A stretch of 64,000 nt of DNA, from the NCBI RefSeq assembly GCF_020687045.1, contig NZ_JAJEPW010000011.1:9820-73819 (forward strand), read 5' to 3'. The notes beneath the pieces are model-generated. The model saw nothing but the letters and a program-made list of their open reading frames with translations, was not told where the DNA came from and made no database searches. This document shows, piece after piece, positions 1-8,750 of the stretch. Source of the stretch: Vescimonas cirricatena. Its GTDB lineage: Bacteria; Bacillota; Clostridia; Oscillospirales; Oscillospiraceae. How positions within the stretch are numbered: the stretch's first letter is position 1; every line of letters starts with the position of its first letter. Both the position numbers and the translations under genes were made by a program.

Positions 1-231
1 CGGGTGCTGGTGGGCAAGCGGATGACCCGCGTATACTACCACCTGGAGCCCGCCGGAGAAGCCCGGCTGGAGGAAATGATCCGGGAATATGAATCCATGA
101 TGACCGGCGTAACGGCCATCATTCGAGAGGAGGCGCCGCCATGCGGAAAAGACAGCGGCAGGTCAACCGATATGTCCGGGCCGTCGGCAGCTATCTGCCC
201 TGTGCCGGAAAACACAAAAAGCAGCTGCTGA
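1..231 (+). CDS. PadR-family transcriptional regulator, C-terminal part
   Basis: The frame is open from the window edge to a stop at 231, so the N-terminal winged helix is mostly outside the window. The visible start, R-x-YYHLEPAGEARLEEM followed by a helical stretch, is the wing and C-terminal helix usual in PadR regulators. The last ~30 codons overlap the next gene in another frame and look like a non-conserved tail. PadR genes are commonly paired with small HAAS/DUF1700-type membrane proteins, as here. The family assignment is an inference from a short fragment. Confidence 0.6.
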   Translation, partial: RVLVGKRMTRVYYHLEPAGEARLEEMIREYESMMTGVTAIIREEAPPCGKDSGRSTDMSGPSAAICPVPENTKSSC

Positions 232-530
232 CGGCTCTGCGCAGCGAGGCGGAGGCCTACTGCGCCGAAACCCGGGACGCAGACCTGGAAGCCCGGTTCG
301 GGACGCCCCAGCAGGTGGCCGCGGCATATGTGGACGCCATGAGCACCCAGGAGCTGCTGGCCGCCCTGCGTCGGCGGCGTCAGGTGCTGACGATCCTGAT
401 CGCGGCGGTGCTGACGGCGCTGCTGCTGTGGGTGGCGGCCCTCTGCGTCAGCCTGTATGACTATCACCAGGCATACAACGGCTGGAGCGAAACCAGCATC
501 ATCGAGGAACCCTCGCCATACGGCCAATAG
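141..530 (+). CDS. HAAS/DUF1700-like small membrane protein
   Basis: 129 residues starting at an ATG preceded by a strong GAGGAGG site (126-132). Residues 1-70 form a charged cytoplasmic part containing the FGTPQQVAAAYV motif seen in HAAS/DUF1700-type proteins that partner PadR regulators. Residues ~80-107 form one transmembrane helix, followed by a short outer tail. It overlaps the end of the upstream PadR gene and is probably co-transcribed with it. The molecular role of this family is poorly known. A strong terminator follows directly. Confidence 0.6.
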   Translation: MRKRQRQVNRYVRAVGSYLPCAGKHKKQLLTALRSEAEAYCAETRDADLEARFGTPQQVAAAYVDAMSTQELLAALRRRRQVLTILIAAVLTALLLWVAALCVSLYDYHQAYNGWSETSIIEEPSPYGQ

Positions 531-539
531 GCGGAAATC

Positions 540-571
540 CCCCCGGAAAGCCCTGCTTTCCGGGGGCTTTG
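540..571 (+). terminator. Rho-independent terminator
   Basis: An 11-bp GC-rich stem (540-550 with 555-565) with a 4-base loop closes the PadR/HAAS transcript. The T tract is short. Confidence 0.75.
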
Positions 572-631
572 TCTATCGCGGCCGCAGCGTCTGCCCGCAA
601 TACTTTTTTTTAGAAGATATTTTCAAGAATA

Positions 632-660
632 TTGACATATTTTGCACAATATGCTACAAT
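632..660 (+). promoter_or_regulatory. SigA promoter for the lipoprotein/ABC operon
   Basis: TTGACA (632-637), a 17-base spacer and TACAAT (655-660) lie in an AT-rich patch about 108 bases before the lipoprotein gene. This is a near-consensus housekeeping promoter. Confidence 0.85.
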
Positions 661-698
661 CCGGCTTGCAGCTATCCTGTTGATTTGCAACAAAAGCC

Positions 699-733
699 GC
701 CCGCCTACTACATATATAGTGTGATAGGCGGGC
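699..733 (+). promoter_or_regulatory. Leader hairpin upstream of the lipoprotein gene
   Basis: GCCCGCCTA (699-707) pairs exactly with TAGGCGGGC (725-733), and ACTA/TAGT can extend the stem inward. It lies between the promoter and the ribosome binding site and has no T tract, so it is not a terminator. It may stabilise the mRNA or be a regulator site. Confidence 0.5.
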
Positions 734-767
734 AAAATTTACGATTCCATCGGGGAGGGACTATCCA

Positions 768-1970
768 ATGAAACGCTTCGTACCATGCTTTCTTGCGCTG
801 CTCCTGCTGCTGACCGCCTGCTCCGGGCCTGAAGGCCCTGCCGGGAATCCCTCCGGAGACCCGGAGCCGACCCCCGTCGCCCAAGGGCACGCCCTGCCCA
901 AGGACAACCGGGACGCCGCCGGGACAGGCTCGGTGTTCACCGACGACAACGGCTGGTATATTTGCGCCGCCGGGGCGGTGAGCTACTACGACTATGCCTC
1001 CGGCCGGACCATGGCCCTGTGCGCCCAGCCGGGCTGCTCCCACAGGGACGCCAGCTGCCAGGCGTGGGTGGGGAATGTCAACAGCTTCGCCGTTTTGGAC
1101 GGGGTGCTCTACGCCACCCTCGATGACGCGGGCAGCGGCGCAAGCCTGGTGCGCAAGGAGCTGTCCGGCGGGAAAGTCACCGTCCTGGAGCAGTGGGACA
1201 ACACCGACAATCATTTCTACACCGCCGCCCTGGGGCGTTTCTCCTGCGGCAAGGCCACCCTGCATCTGGAATGCCGCATCACGGAGCAGCAGGCGGACGG
1301 GCGGGTCGAGAGCCGAACCGAGGGCAGCTCCCTGCTATATGACCTTGCCGCCGGCAGCTATCGGGAGCTGTCTGTCCCCGGGACGCTGATGGGCTTTTCC
1401 GCCCGCTGGGGCGCCGTGGTGGAGGTGCTGAAGGAGCCGGACCGGATGAGTACGGAGGAGTTCACGGCCCTGTACGGGGAGGACGCCTCCTACGGGCGGT
1501 ATCTCTACAAAAACACCCAGCGGCGGCTTCTGCTGTGGGATATGGAGAGCGGAGACTATACCGTTGTGGCCGATCATAACAAGGACGGCTATCTTATGAG
1601 CGTCGACCCCGCGCAGGTCTACGGCATGGAGCATATCTACCAGTGTGGGGACCAGCTGCGCCTTCTGAACCTGGAGAGCGGCGAGAGCCGCACCCTGCTG
1701 ACCATGGAGGATATCATCCACTACTGGGTCATGGACAGCAAGGCATTTATCATCACCGAGACAGAAGCGGGCTATCGGTTCTGGATGGCCGATCTGCAGG
1801 ATGGTAAGCCCGTGGAGCTGGTGGGTTCCACCAACGAGCACGGCATAGCCATGAGCCCCTTCCAGGAGGGCGGCTCCTTCTTCCGGGCGTTGGGCGACAA
1901 TGGCCAATGCATCATCTCCAAAGAAGATTTCTACGCCGTACGCTTTGAAAACGCCGTGGATGTGGGGTGA
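768..1970 (+). CDS. Secreted lipoprotein next to ABC exporter
   Basis: 400 residues with a classic lipoprotein signal: positive start, Leu-rich core and lipobox LTAC with the lipidated Cys at 18. A Gly/Pro-rich linker follows. The body has repeated short beta-rich segments, possibly propeller-like, with a Cys motif near residue 83 (LCAQPGCSH...C) that recurs in clostridial lipoproteins beside ABC-2 systems. The start follows GGGGAGGGA. The next gene begins inside its stop codon (GTGA overlap), so lipoprotein, ATPase and permease form one operon. The function is unknown; it may sense or bind the exporter's substrate at the outer membrane face. Confidence 0.7.
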   Translation: MKRFVPCFLALLLLLTACSGPEGPAGNPSGDPEPTPVAQGHALPKDNRDAAGTGSVFTDDNGWYICAAGAVSYYDYASGRTMALCAQPGCSHRDASCQAWVGNVNSFAVLDGVLYATLDDAGSGASLVRKELSGGKVTVLEQWDNTDNHFYTAALGRFSCGKATLHLECRITEQQADGRVESRTEGSSLLYDLAAGSYRELSVPGTLMGFSARWGAVVEVLKEPDRMSTEEFTALYGEDASYGRYLYKNTQRRLLLWDMESGDYTVVADHNKDGYLMSVDPAQVYGMEHIYQCGDQLRLLNLESGESRTLLTMEDIIHYWVMDSKAFIITETEAGYRFWMADLQDGKPVELVGSTNEHGIAMSPFQEGGSFFRALGDNGQCIISKEDFYAVRFENAVDVG

Positions 1971-2848
1971 CGGATATGGAGCTGCAATTTCACGACGTCG
2001 CCAAGCGATACGGCGCAAAGGAGGCCCTGCGAGGCATTGACCTGACCCTGACGCCGGGGGTATACGGCCTGTTAGGCCCCAACGGCGCAGGCAAAAGCAC
2101 CCTCATGAACATCCTCACCGGGAATCTCCGGCCCACCCGGGGCCACGTCACCCTGGACGGGCAGGACACCGTCTCCATGGGGGAGGCCTTCCGCCGCCGG
2201 CTAGGATACTGCCCCCAGCAGCAGGCGTTATATCCCGGCTTCACCGGGGAGCAATTTCTCTATTACATGGCGTCCCTTCAGGGCATGAGCCGGGAGGACG
2301 CCAAAGGGCGCATGGACTGGGCCCTGGCGCGGCTGGACCTCACGGAGGCGGCAGGCCGCCCCATCCGTGGCTGGTCCGGGGGCATGAAGCAGCGGCTGCT
2401 GCTGGCCCAGGCCCTGCTCCACGACCCGGATATCCTGGTGCTGGACGAACCCACGGCGGGCCTTGACCCCCGCCAGCGGGTGGCGGTGCGGAATCTCATC
2501 GGCGAGATCGCCGGGGAGAAGATCGTGCTGCTGTGTACCCATGTGGTGCAGGACGTGGAGTTCATCGCCCGGGAGCTGATTCTGATGAACCAGGGCCTTA
2601 TTATCCGCCGGGGCTCCCCCCACGCCCTGGAGCAGGAGCTGGAGGGCCGGGTATGGGAGCTGACCGCAGCGGAGACGCAGCTCCCCGGCATGGCGCAGTA
2701 CGGCACGGTGTGCGGCGTGTCCCGGCAGCAGGAGGGCATTTTGGTGCGTCTGCTCAGCGCAGCAAAGCCGCCCCTTCCCTGCGCTCCGGCCCGGCCCGAC
2801 CTGGAGGATGTGTATCTGTTCCACTTCGGGGAGGGGGCGGCGCTATGA
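1967..2848 (+). CDS. ABC transporter ATP-binding protein
   Basis: 293 residues. Walker A is GPNGAGKST (37-45), the Q-loop lies near CPQQQ, the signature is WSGGMKQR, Walker B is DILVLDEPTAGLDP, and an H-loop sits in LLCTHVV. This is the layout of ABC-2 exporter ATPases of the NatA/CcmA type. The start is GTG at 1967, overlapping the lipoprotein stop; an ATG at 1976 is an alternative. The stop overlaps the permease start by ATGA. The C-terminal ~70 residues are family-variable. It should energise the downstream membrane protein; the substrate is unknown. Confidence 0.9.
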   Translation: MTDMELQFHDVAKRYGAKEALRGIDLTLTPGVYGLLGPNGAGKSTLMNILTGNLRPTRGHVTLDGQDTVSMGEAFRRRLGYCPQQQALYPGFTGEQFLYYMASLQGMSREDAKGRMDWALARLDLTEAAGRPIRGWSGGMKQRLLLAQALLHDPDILVLDEPTAGLDPRQRVAVRNLIGEIAGEKIVLLCTHVVQDVEFIARELILMNQGLIIRRGSPHALEQELEGRVWELTAAETQLPGMAQYGTVCGVSRQQEGILVRLLSAAKPPLPCAPARPDLEDVYLFHFGEGAAL

Positions 2849-4875
2849 CCTGGGAGCTGCGGAAGATCGGCGGCAGCGGGCGGCTGTGCCTGCTACTGGT
2901 TCTGGCGGTGCTCTGCAATGGGGTGCTGTTCGCCCTCCACGCCGCCGGAGACGCAGGCGGCTATACCGTGTCCGCTCTGCATCAGGCCATGGCCCAGAAG
3001 GACCTGCCGGGATACGAGGAGCGCCTGTGGCAGGAGCTGGAGCAGGCCGCACACACCGGCACACGCAGCGAATACGACGCCCTGCGCCGTGAGCTTTCCG
3101 CCGCTGACGCGGCAGGTGAGCGGGTGCGGCAGGCGGAGGAATATCCCTCCTTCCGGGCGGGCCTGGCGGCGGAATCCCGGCTGAAGCTGCGGATGGGACT
3201 GTTTGACGGCTTTGCCGCCCGCTCCTTAGAGCGGGGCGCGGCGGTCTATGAGTCCCTGGCGGACGTGACCCCCCGGGCGGCGTTTCTGGGCGGTGCGGAG
3301 GTACTGCTGTTCTTTCATCTGACGGACGCTTTGGCGCTGCTGTTCCCCCTGGCGGGTGGACTGACCCTGCTGACCCATGAGAGGGCATCGGGGCTTGTGA
3401 ACCTGACCCGCCCCACCCGCCTGGGCCGGTCCCGGGTCTACGGGCGAAAGCTGGCCGCCGCAGCGACTCTCTCCACGGCGGGCTTCGTGCTGCTCTACGG
3501 CGTCAACGCCCTGATCGCCGGGCTTCTGTACGGCTTCGCGGAGCTTGACGCCCCGGTGCAGAGCCTGTACGGCTTCGCCGCCTGCCCCTACCGGATGACG
3601 GTGGGCGAACTGCTGGCTCTGGCGGCGGGGCTGAAATACCTATGGTTGCTGTGCTGCGCGGCGCTGATCTTCCTGCTGTGCGCCCGGGCGGCCAATGCCG
3701 CTGCGGCGGTTGGCGGCGCGGCGGTCTGCGGGGGCATAGCCGCCCTCATGGCGGGCAGCTCCCAATTATGGCTGCGGAATCTCAGCCTGTGGCAGCTGGC
3801 GGACGGGCAAGCCCTGTGCCGGGAGGCGGTGTATCTGAACCTGCTGGGCAGCCCCCAGGACCGGGTCCTCTGCGGCGCGATATTCCTGCTTGTTCTGGCC
3901 CTGGCCGCCGGAATCGTCGGCGCGGCGCTGTACGCCCAAACCCCCGGCGGTTCCGGCAAGCGGGTGGCCTTTACACGGTCGCTTCCCCGCCCCCGGCATA
4001 CCTGCCTGGCGGGACACGAACTGTATAAGGCGCTGATCTCCCGGTGCGGACTGTGGATCCTTTTAGCATTTTTTGCCGTCATCGCCCTGCTGTACGGCCG
4101 ATTCACCCCGGAGCGCAGTGAATTTGAGGTGTATTATCGGAACTATTCCGAGTTTTTATCAGGCGCGCCCAGCCAGGAAAAGGACGCCTACCTGGCGTCG
4201 GAGCAGGCACGGTTTGACGAGCTGAACGAGCAGCTTCTGGAGCTGGGGCGGCGGTATCCCGACTCTGTGACCTTTGACCGGGAGACGGAGCCCATACGGA
4301 ATCAGCTCCACGCAGAGGACGCCTTCCACATGGCGCAGAACCAGTACCGCGCCCTGCGGCCGGGGCAGGTGTACCTGTATCAGACCGGCTATCAGCGGCT
4401 GTTGGGGGCGGATGCCCTGCGTCAGGATGTTTTGGAGCTGGGCGGCGCGTTTTTGGTCATAGCACTGCTGCTGTTCAGCAGCTTCGCCGGGGAGCGGGAG
4501 AGCGGCGTGGACGCCCTGCTGACGGCCAGCCCCCGCCGAAGGAGCGTGGTGCGGTGGAAATGTGCCATCGCAGGGGGCTATGTCCTGCTGCTGACGCTAT
4601 CCCTGTGGCTTCCGGGTCCGTTGACGGTGCAGGGAGCCTACGGCCAGCTGAACATGGCCGCTCAGGCCAACAGCGTGCAGTGCCTGTCCATCCTGTCGGA
4701 CGGCTGGACGGTGGGCGGCGTGGTGCTGGCGCTGCTGGCAGGCCGGTTTCTCCTGTTGGCGGCGGCTGCCGCTGCGGTACTGCTGCTCTCCCGCCGGTGC
4801 GCCATGGTTCCGGCCCTGCTGCTGTCGCTGCTGCTTCTCCTGCTGCCCGTGGGGGCGGCATACGCCTGGATGTGA
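2845..4875 (+). CDS. ABC-2 type permease, large
   Basis: 676 residues from the ATG at 2845, which overlaps the ATPase stop (ATGA); the frame is open upstream but that part is antisense-like shadow. The protein has two similar halves. Each starts with a membrane anchor and a large extracytoplasmic, charged helical loop (about residues 40-135 and 425-525), followed by a bundle of hydrophobic helices. This is the form of two fused ABC-2 permease domains. It partners the upstream ATPase. A bidirectional terminator follows at 4883-4918. Confidence 0.8.
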   Translation: MTWELRKIGGSGRLCLLLVLAVLCNGVLFALHAAGDAGGYTVSALHQAMAQKDLPGYEERLWQELEQAAHTGTRSEYDALRRELSAADAAGERVRQAEEYPSFRAGLAAESRLKLRMGLFDGFAARSLERGAAVYESLADVTPRAAFLGGAEVLLFFHLTDALALLFPLAGGLTLLTHERASGLVNLTRPTRLGRSRVYGRKLAAAATLSTAGFVLLYGVNALIAGLLYGFAELDAPVQSLYGFAACPYRMTVGELLALAAGLKYLWLLCCAALIFLLCARAANAAAAVGGAAVCGGIAALMAGSSQLWLRNLSLWQLADGQALCREAVYLNLLGSPQDRVLCGAIFLLVLALAAGIVGAALYAQTPGGSGKRVAFTRSLPRPRHTCLAGHELYKALISRCGLWILLAFFAVIALLYGRFTPERSEFEVYYRNYSEFLSGAPSQEKDAYLASEQARFDELNEQLLELGRRYPDSVTFDRETEPIRNQLHAEDAFHMAQNQYRALRPGQVYLYQTGYQRLLGADALRQDVLELGGAFLVIALLLFSSFAGERESGVDALLTASPRRRSVVRWKCAIAGGYVLLLTLSLWLPGPLTVQGAYGQLNMAAQANSVQCLSILSDGWTVGGVVLALLAGRFLLLAAAAAAVLLLSRRCAMVPALLLSLLLLLLPVGAAYAWM

Positions 4876-4882
4876 AAGATAC

Positions 4883-4918
4883 AAAAAGGGTGCGGACATC
4901 GCTGTCCGCACCCTTTTT
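4883..4918. terminator. Bidirectional terminator between permease and tyrS
   Basis: A 16-bp perfect inverted repeat (4883-4898 with 4903-4918) with an A run on one side and a T run on the other serves both convergent genes. Confidence 0.9.
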
Positions 4919-4998
4919 GGCTTATAACATGCAGGGATGATCCCATATATCGTTCGTATTGGACGCACCTGGCGATAGCTTGCTTCTGCTGGCTATCC

Positions 4999-6225
4999 TC
5001 AGATCAGCACGGCCCGGTGGAACACCTTCTTGCCCTTGCGGATGATCAGGCCGTCGCCGGTGAACTCCTGGCAGCCGAAGGATGCGTCGATGGAATCCAC
5101 CTTCTTGTCCCCCACGGTGATGCCGCCCTGCTGCACCAGCCGCCGGGCCTCGCCCTTGCTGGCGCACAGGCCGCACCGGACCAGCAGGTTCAGCACGTTG
5201 ATCTCGCCGCTGCCCAGGTCGTCGCCGGTAAGCTCAGTGGTGGGCATATCCTGGGCATTGGCACCGCCGCCGAACAGAGCCCGAGCCGCCTGGCGGGCCT
5301 TCTCGGCCTCGTCCTGGCCGTGGACCAGCTTGGTCAGCTCATAGGCCAGGATGTCCTTGGCCTCGTTGAGCTTTGCCCCCTCCCAGTCGGCCATCTGGTC
5401 GATCTGCTCCAGAGGCAGGAAGGTCAGCATCCGGATGCACTTGAGCACGTCGGCGTCGTCTACGTTGCGCCAGTACTGATAGAACTCGAAGGGGCTGGTC
5501 TTGTTGGGATCCAGCCACACGGCGTTGCCGGCGGTCTTGCCCATCTTGTTGCCCTGGGAGTCCGTCAGCAGGGTGATGGTCATGGCGTGGGCGTCCTTGC
5601 CCAGCTTCCGGCGGATCAGCTCCGTGCCGCCCAGCATGTTGCTCCACTGGTCGTTGCCGCCGAACTGCATGTTGCAGCCGTTGTGCTGGAACATGTAGTA
5701 AAAGTCGTAGCTCTGCATGATCATGTAGTTGAACTCCAGGAAGCTCAGGCCCTTCTCCATGCGCTGCTTGTAGCACTCGGCCCGCAGCATATTGTTGACA
5801 GAGAAGCAGGCGCCCACCTCCCGCAGCAGGTCCACATAGTTCAGCTTCAGCAGCCAGTCGGCGTTGTTGAGCATGATGGCCTTGCCCTCGCCGAAGTCGA
5901 TGAACCGCTCCATCTGCCGCTTGAAGCAGGCGGCGTTGTGGTCGATGTCCTCCTTGGTGAGCATCTTGCGCATGTCCGTGCGGCCGGAGGGGTCGCCGAT
6001 CATGGTGGTGCCGCCGCCGATCAGGGCGATGGGCTTGTTGCCCGCCATCTGCAGGCGCTTCATCAGGGTCAGGGCCATGAAATGGCCCGCCGTCAGGGAG
6101 TCCGCCGTGCAGTCAAAGCCGATATAGAACGTGGCCTTGCCGTTGTTGATCATCTCGCGGATCTCATCCTCGTTGGTGACCTGGGCGATCAGTCCCCGGG
6201 CCACCAGTTCTTCATAAATTCCCAT
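4999..6225 (-). CDS. tyrS: Tyrosyl-tRNA synthetase
   Basis: 408 residues, normal for bacterial TyrRS, which charges tRNA-Tyr with tyrosine in the cytoplasm. The class I fold shows a HIGH-like site at GHFM (47-50), a KMSKS-like loop KMGKT (227-231) and the tyrosine-binding GFDCTADSLT segment near 37. The C-terminal ~65 residues form an S4 RNA-binding domain. The gene is preceded by a T-box leader with a UAC specifier and its own promoter, so expression should rise when tRNA-Tyr is uncharged. Confidence 0.97.
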   Translation of the reverse strand: MGIYEELVARGLIAQVTNEDEIREMINNGKATFYIGFDCTADSLTAGHFMALTLMKRLQMAGNKPIALIGGGTTMIGDPSGRTDMRKMLTKEDIDHNAACFKRQMERFIDFGEGKAIMLNNADWLLKLNYVDLLREVGACFSVNNMLRAECYKQRMEKGLSFLEFNYMIMQSYDFYYMFQHNGCNMQFGGNDQWSNMLGGTELIRRKLGKDAHAMTITLLTDSQGNKMGKTAGNAVWLDPNKTSPFEFYQYWRNVDDADVLKCIRMLTFLPLEQIDQMADWEGAKLNEAKDILAYELTKLVHGQDEAEKARQAARALFGGGANAQDMPTTELTGDDLGSGEINVLNLLVRCGLCASKGEARRLVQQGGITVGDKKVDSIDASFGCQEFTGDGLIIRKGKKVFHRAVLI

Positions 6226-6267
6226 GTTGTTCTGATTCCTTTCCGATATTTTGGGCGTACAGGGGGC

Positions 6268-6548
6268 AAAAAAACGCCCCCTGTCAGATTGACAGAGGGC
6301 GACAAAAATCGCGGTACCACCTCAGCTTCGCCGACGCCTCGCGGCGTGCGGCCTCATCGGGTGCAGCAACACCCTATCGCTGTAACGGGCGAACCCGACA
6401 CATTCCTAATAGGCATCGAGCCGTTCAGAAGGCTGCTCCGGGATGTATTCTCCCGCCGCCGCCTCTCCCCTTTTCACCGCACAGGGGCTCTCTTTGCAGG
6501 CAGACTGGCCGGATACTTCTTCCCTTCATCGCTGTTGCATATGAAGTT
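6268..6548 (-). promoter_or_regulatory. Tyrosine T-box riboswitch leader
   Basis: Read on the minus strand, the leader carries the conserved T-box GGTGGTACCGCG (6310-6321), followed by a terminator stem (6275-6286 with 6290-6301) and a T run (6268-6274). A UAC triplet in a GAAUACA context (6445-6447) in the stem I region fits a tyrosine specifier and matches the downstream tyrS. Binding of uncharged tRNA-Tyr is expected to favour the antiterminator. Confidence 0.93.
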
Positions 6549-6554
6549 AGGCAC

Positions 6555-6583
6555 ATTATAGCGTTTCCGTCCCCGGTTGTCAA
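6555..6583 (-). promoter_or_regulatory. SigA promoter of tyrS T-box transcript
   Basis: On the minus strand: TTGACA (6578-6583), 17 bases, TATAAT (6555-6560). A perfect consensus placed immediately after the recN stop. Confidence 0.92.
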
Positions 6584-6587
6584 CGGG

Positions 6588-8261
6588 TCAGGCCAAGGTT
6601 TTCTTGAATTTTTCCGCCTGGTCCAGCAGCTCCCCGGCCCCCTCCAGCATGGTGGCGGAGATGGAGGCCCCGCCGGTGAGACGGGCCAGCTCCTGCTGCC
6701 GCCGGGCACGGTCCAGCTGCACCACCCGGGTAAAGGTACGTCCCCCCTGCTCCCCCTTTTCCACGGAGAAGTGGGTGTCGGCCATGGCGGCCAGCTGGGG
6801 CAGATGGGTCACGCACAGCACCTGCTTGGTGCGGCTGATGCGGGCCATTTTCTCGGCCACCTTCTGGGCGGCCCGGCCGGACACGCCGGTGTCCACCTCG
6901 TCGAACACCATGGTGCCCACCTGATCCTGCTCCGACAGGACGTTCTTCATGGCCAGCATGATGCGGGCCAGCTCGCCGCCGGAGGCGATCTTGTGGATGG
7001 GGCGCAGCTCCTCGCCCACGTTGGCGGACATCAGGAACCGCACCTGGTCCATGCCGTTTTCCGCCAGGGCCTGCTCCGTAAAGCGGATGGCAAACCGAAT
7101 TCTGCCCATGTCCAGCTGTCGCAGCTCTGTGAGGATCTGCTCCTCCAGCCGCTGGGCCGCCTGATGCCGGGCCTGGGACAGGCTCTCCGCCGCCTGACGG
7201 GCGGCCTTTTCCGCCTTCTTCAGCTGCTTTTCCAGATGCAGCAGGGTGTCCCCCGCGTCCTGTATGTCGTCCAGCTCCCGGCGGCAGCGGGCCTGGTACT
7301 CCAGCATCTCCTCCACCGTGGGGCCGTATTTCTTTTTCAGGCGGTACAGCTGGTCCAGCCGTCCCTCCACCCGGTCCAGCTCCTTGGGAGAGAAGTCGAA
7401 ATCCTCCCGCTTGTCCCGGATGGTGTCCGCCAGGTCGTAAATCTCGCTGTAGGCGGCTTCCAGCCGGTCATACAGCTCCCCCAGCTCCGGGTCCAGACCC
7501 CGCACCGGGGCCAGGGCCCCCTGGGCCTGGCGCACCAGGTTGGCGGCACCGTCGCTGCCGTCGTCGCCGTTGAGGCAGAAATCCGCCCCGGACACGGCGG
7601 AGATGAACTTCTCCGCGTTGTGCAGCAGGGTCCGGCGGCTTTGCAGCTCCTCCTCCTCGCCGGGGCGCAGCTTGGCCCGCTCCAGCTCCTGGAGCTGATA
7701 GGTCAGGGTATCCACCCGCCGGGCCTTCTCCGCCTCGTCCATTTCCAGGGCCTGCATCTGCCGCCGCAAGGCGGCCATGGCCTGGTATTTTTCGCGATAC
7801 TCCGCCAACAGCTGCTCCGTCCGGCCAAAGCTGTCCAGATACAGCAGGTGCTGCTCCTCGTCCAGCAGCTGCTGGCCGTCGTGCTGACCGTGGATATTCA
7901 GCAGGCGGCTGCCCAGGGTGCGAAGCTGGGTAACGGTGACGGGGCGTCCGTTGACCCGGCAGACGTTCTTGCCGTCGCCGTGGATCTCCCGCTGCAAAAG
8001 CAGCTCCCCCTCCCAGGCAATGCCCAGGTCCTCCCCCAGCCGGGGCGGAATGTCCGTGAAGCACGCGCTGACAAAGGCCATATTGGCCCCGGTACGGATC
8101 AGGTCCCGGGAGGTCCGCTGGCCCAGCACGGCGCTGATGGAGTCGATGACGATGGACTTACCGGCGCCGGTCTCGCCGGTCAGGGCGTTGAAGCCGGGCC
8201 GGAACTCGATGTCCGCACACTCGATGATGGCGATATTCTCAATGTGGAGCAATTGCAGCAT
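6588..8261 (-). CDS. recN: DNA repair protein RecN
   Basis: 557 residues, the usual RecN length. Walker A GETGAGKS is at 29-36, a long central coiled coil spans ~150-370, and the C-terminal half has ABC signature and Walker B elements (SGGELARIMLAMK, TMVFDEVDTGVSG). RecN is an SMC-like ATPase acting early at double-strand breaks. It is the last gene of the OLE-oapA-dxs-tlyA-nadK-argR-recN series, the same neighbourhood as in many Firmicutes. No terminator is seen between it and the tyrS promoter, so some read-through into the T-box leader is possible. Confidence 0.95.
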   Translation of the reverse strand: MLQLLHIENIAIIECADIEFRPGFNALTGETGAGKSIVIDSISAVLGQRTSRDLIRTGANMAFVSACFTDIPPRLGEDLGIAWEGELLLQREIHGDGKNVCRVNGRPVTVTQLRTLGSRLLNIHGQHDGQQLLDEEQHLLYLDSFGRTEQLLAEYREKYQAMAALRRQMQALEMDEAEKARRVDTLTYQLQELERAKLRPGEEEELQSRRTLLHNAEKFISAVSGADFCLNGDDGSDGAANLVRQAQGALAPVRGLDPELGELYDRLEAAYSEIYDLADTIRDKREDFDFSPKELDRVEGRLDQLYRLKKKYGPTVEEMLEYQARCRRELDDIQDAGDTLLHLEKQLKKAEKAARQAAESLSQARHQAAQRLEEQILTELRQLDMGRIRFAIRFTEQALAENGMDQVRFLMSANVGEELRPIHKIASGGELARIMLAMKNVLSEQDQVGTMVFDEVDTGVSGRAAQKVAEKMARISRTKQVLCVTHLPQLAAMADTHFSVEKGEQGGRTFTRVVQLDRARRQQELARLTGGASISATMLEGAGELLDQAEKFKKTLA

Positions 8262-8297
8262 CTGCGTATCCCTCCGATGTCTGCGCCATGTCCCGCG

Positions 8298-8750
8298 TCA
8301 GCGCAGCATTTCCTTGATCTCTTCCGTGAAGTCCAGGGCGCTCTCCGTGTCCCGCATGATCAGCAGGGCCGTGTCATCGCCGGCCAGGGACCCCACCAGA
8401 TACGGCACGTCCATGCCGTCCACGGCGGAACCGGCGGCGTTGGCCAGGCCCGGCAGGGTCTTGATGACCACGATATTCTGGGCGTTGTCCACCGTCAGGA
8501 CGCTCTCCCGGAAGATGGTGCGCAGCTTGTCGGCAAAGTTCAGCTTGGTGCGGTGGGCGGAAACGGCGTAGCGGTACCGGCCCTGCCCGGCGGGCTCCTT
8601 GATCAGGTGCAGTTCCTTGATGTCCCGGGAAATAGTGGCCTGGGTGCTCTTGATCCCCTTGGCCTGGAGCCGCTCCAGCAGCTGCTCCTGGGTCTCGATG
8701 ATCTCCTCGCTGATGATCTGGAGGAGCTGGTTCTGGCGGTCGTTTTTCAT
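8298..8750 (-). CDS. argR: Arginine repressor ArgR/AhrC
   Basis: 150 residues, standard for the family. The N-terminal winged helix (1-70) has the STQATISRDIKEL recognition helix. The C-terminal oligomerisation and arginine-binding domain shows the family GTLAGDDT-like motif as GSLAGDDTALLI. It represses arginine synthesis genes and activates catabolism when arginine is bound. The start follows GGAGG with a 9-10 base spacer. The nadK stop overlaps its start (ATGA), so translation is probably coupled. Confidence 0.95.
   Translation of the reverse strand: MKNDRQNQLLQIISEEIIETQEQLLERLQAKGIKSTQATISRDIKELHLIKEPAGQGRYRYAVSAHRTKLNFADKLRTIFRESVLTVDNAQNIVVIKTLPGLANAAGSAVDGMDVPYLVGSLAGDDTALLIMRDTESALDFTEEIKEMLR

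Noticed and set aside
2533..2844. N-terminal extension of the ABC permease by 104 codons
   Set aside because: It overlaps the end of the ATPase gene in another frame; the ATG at 2845 overlaps the ATPase stop and starts a normal membrane protein.
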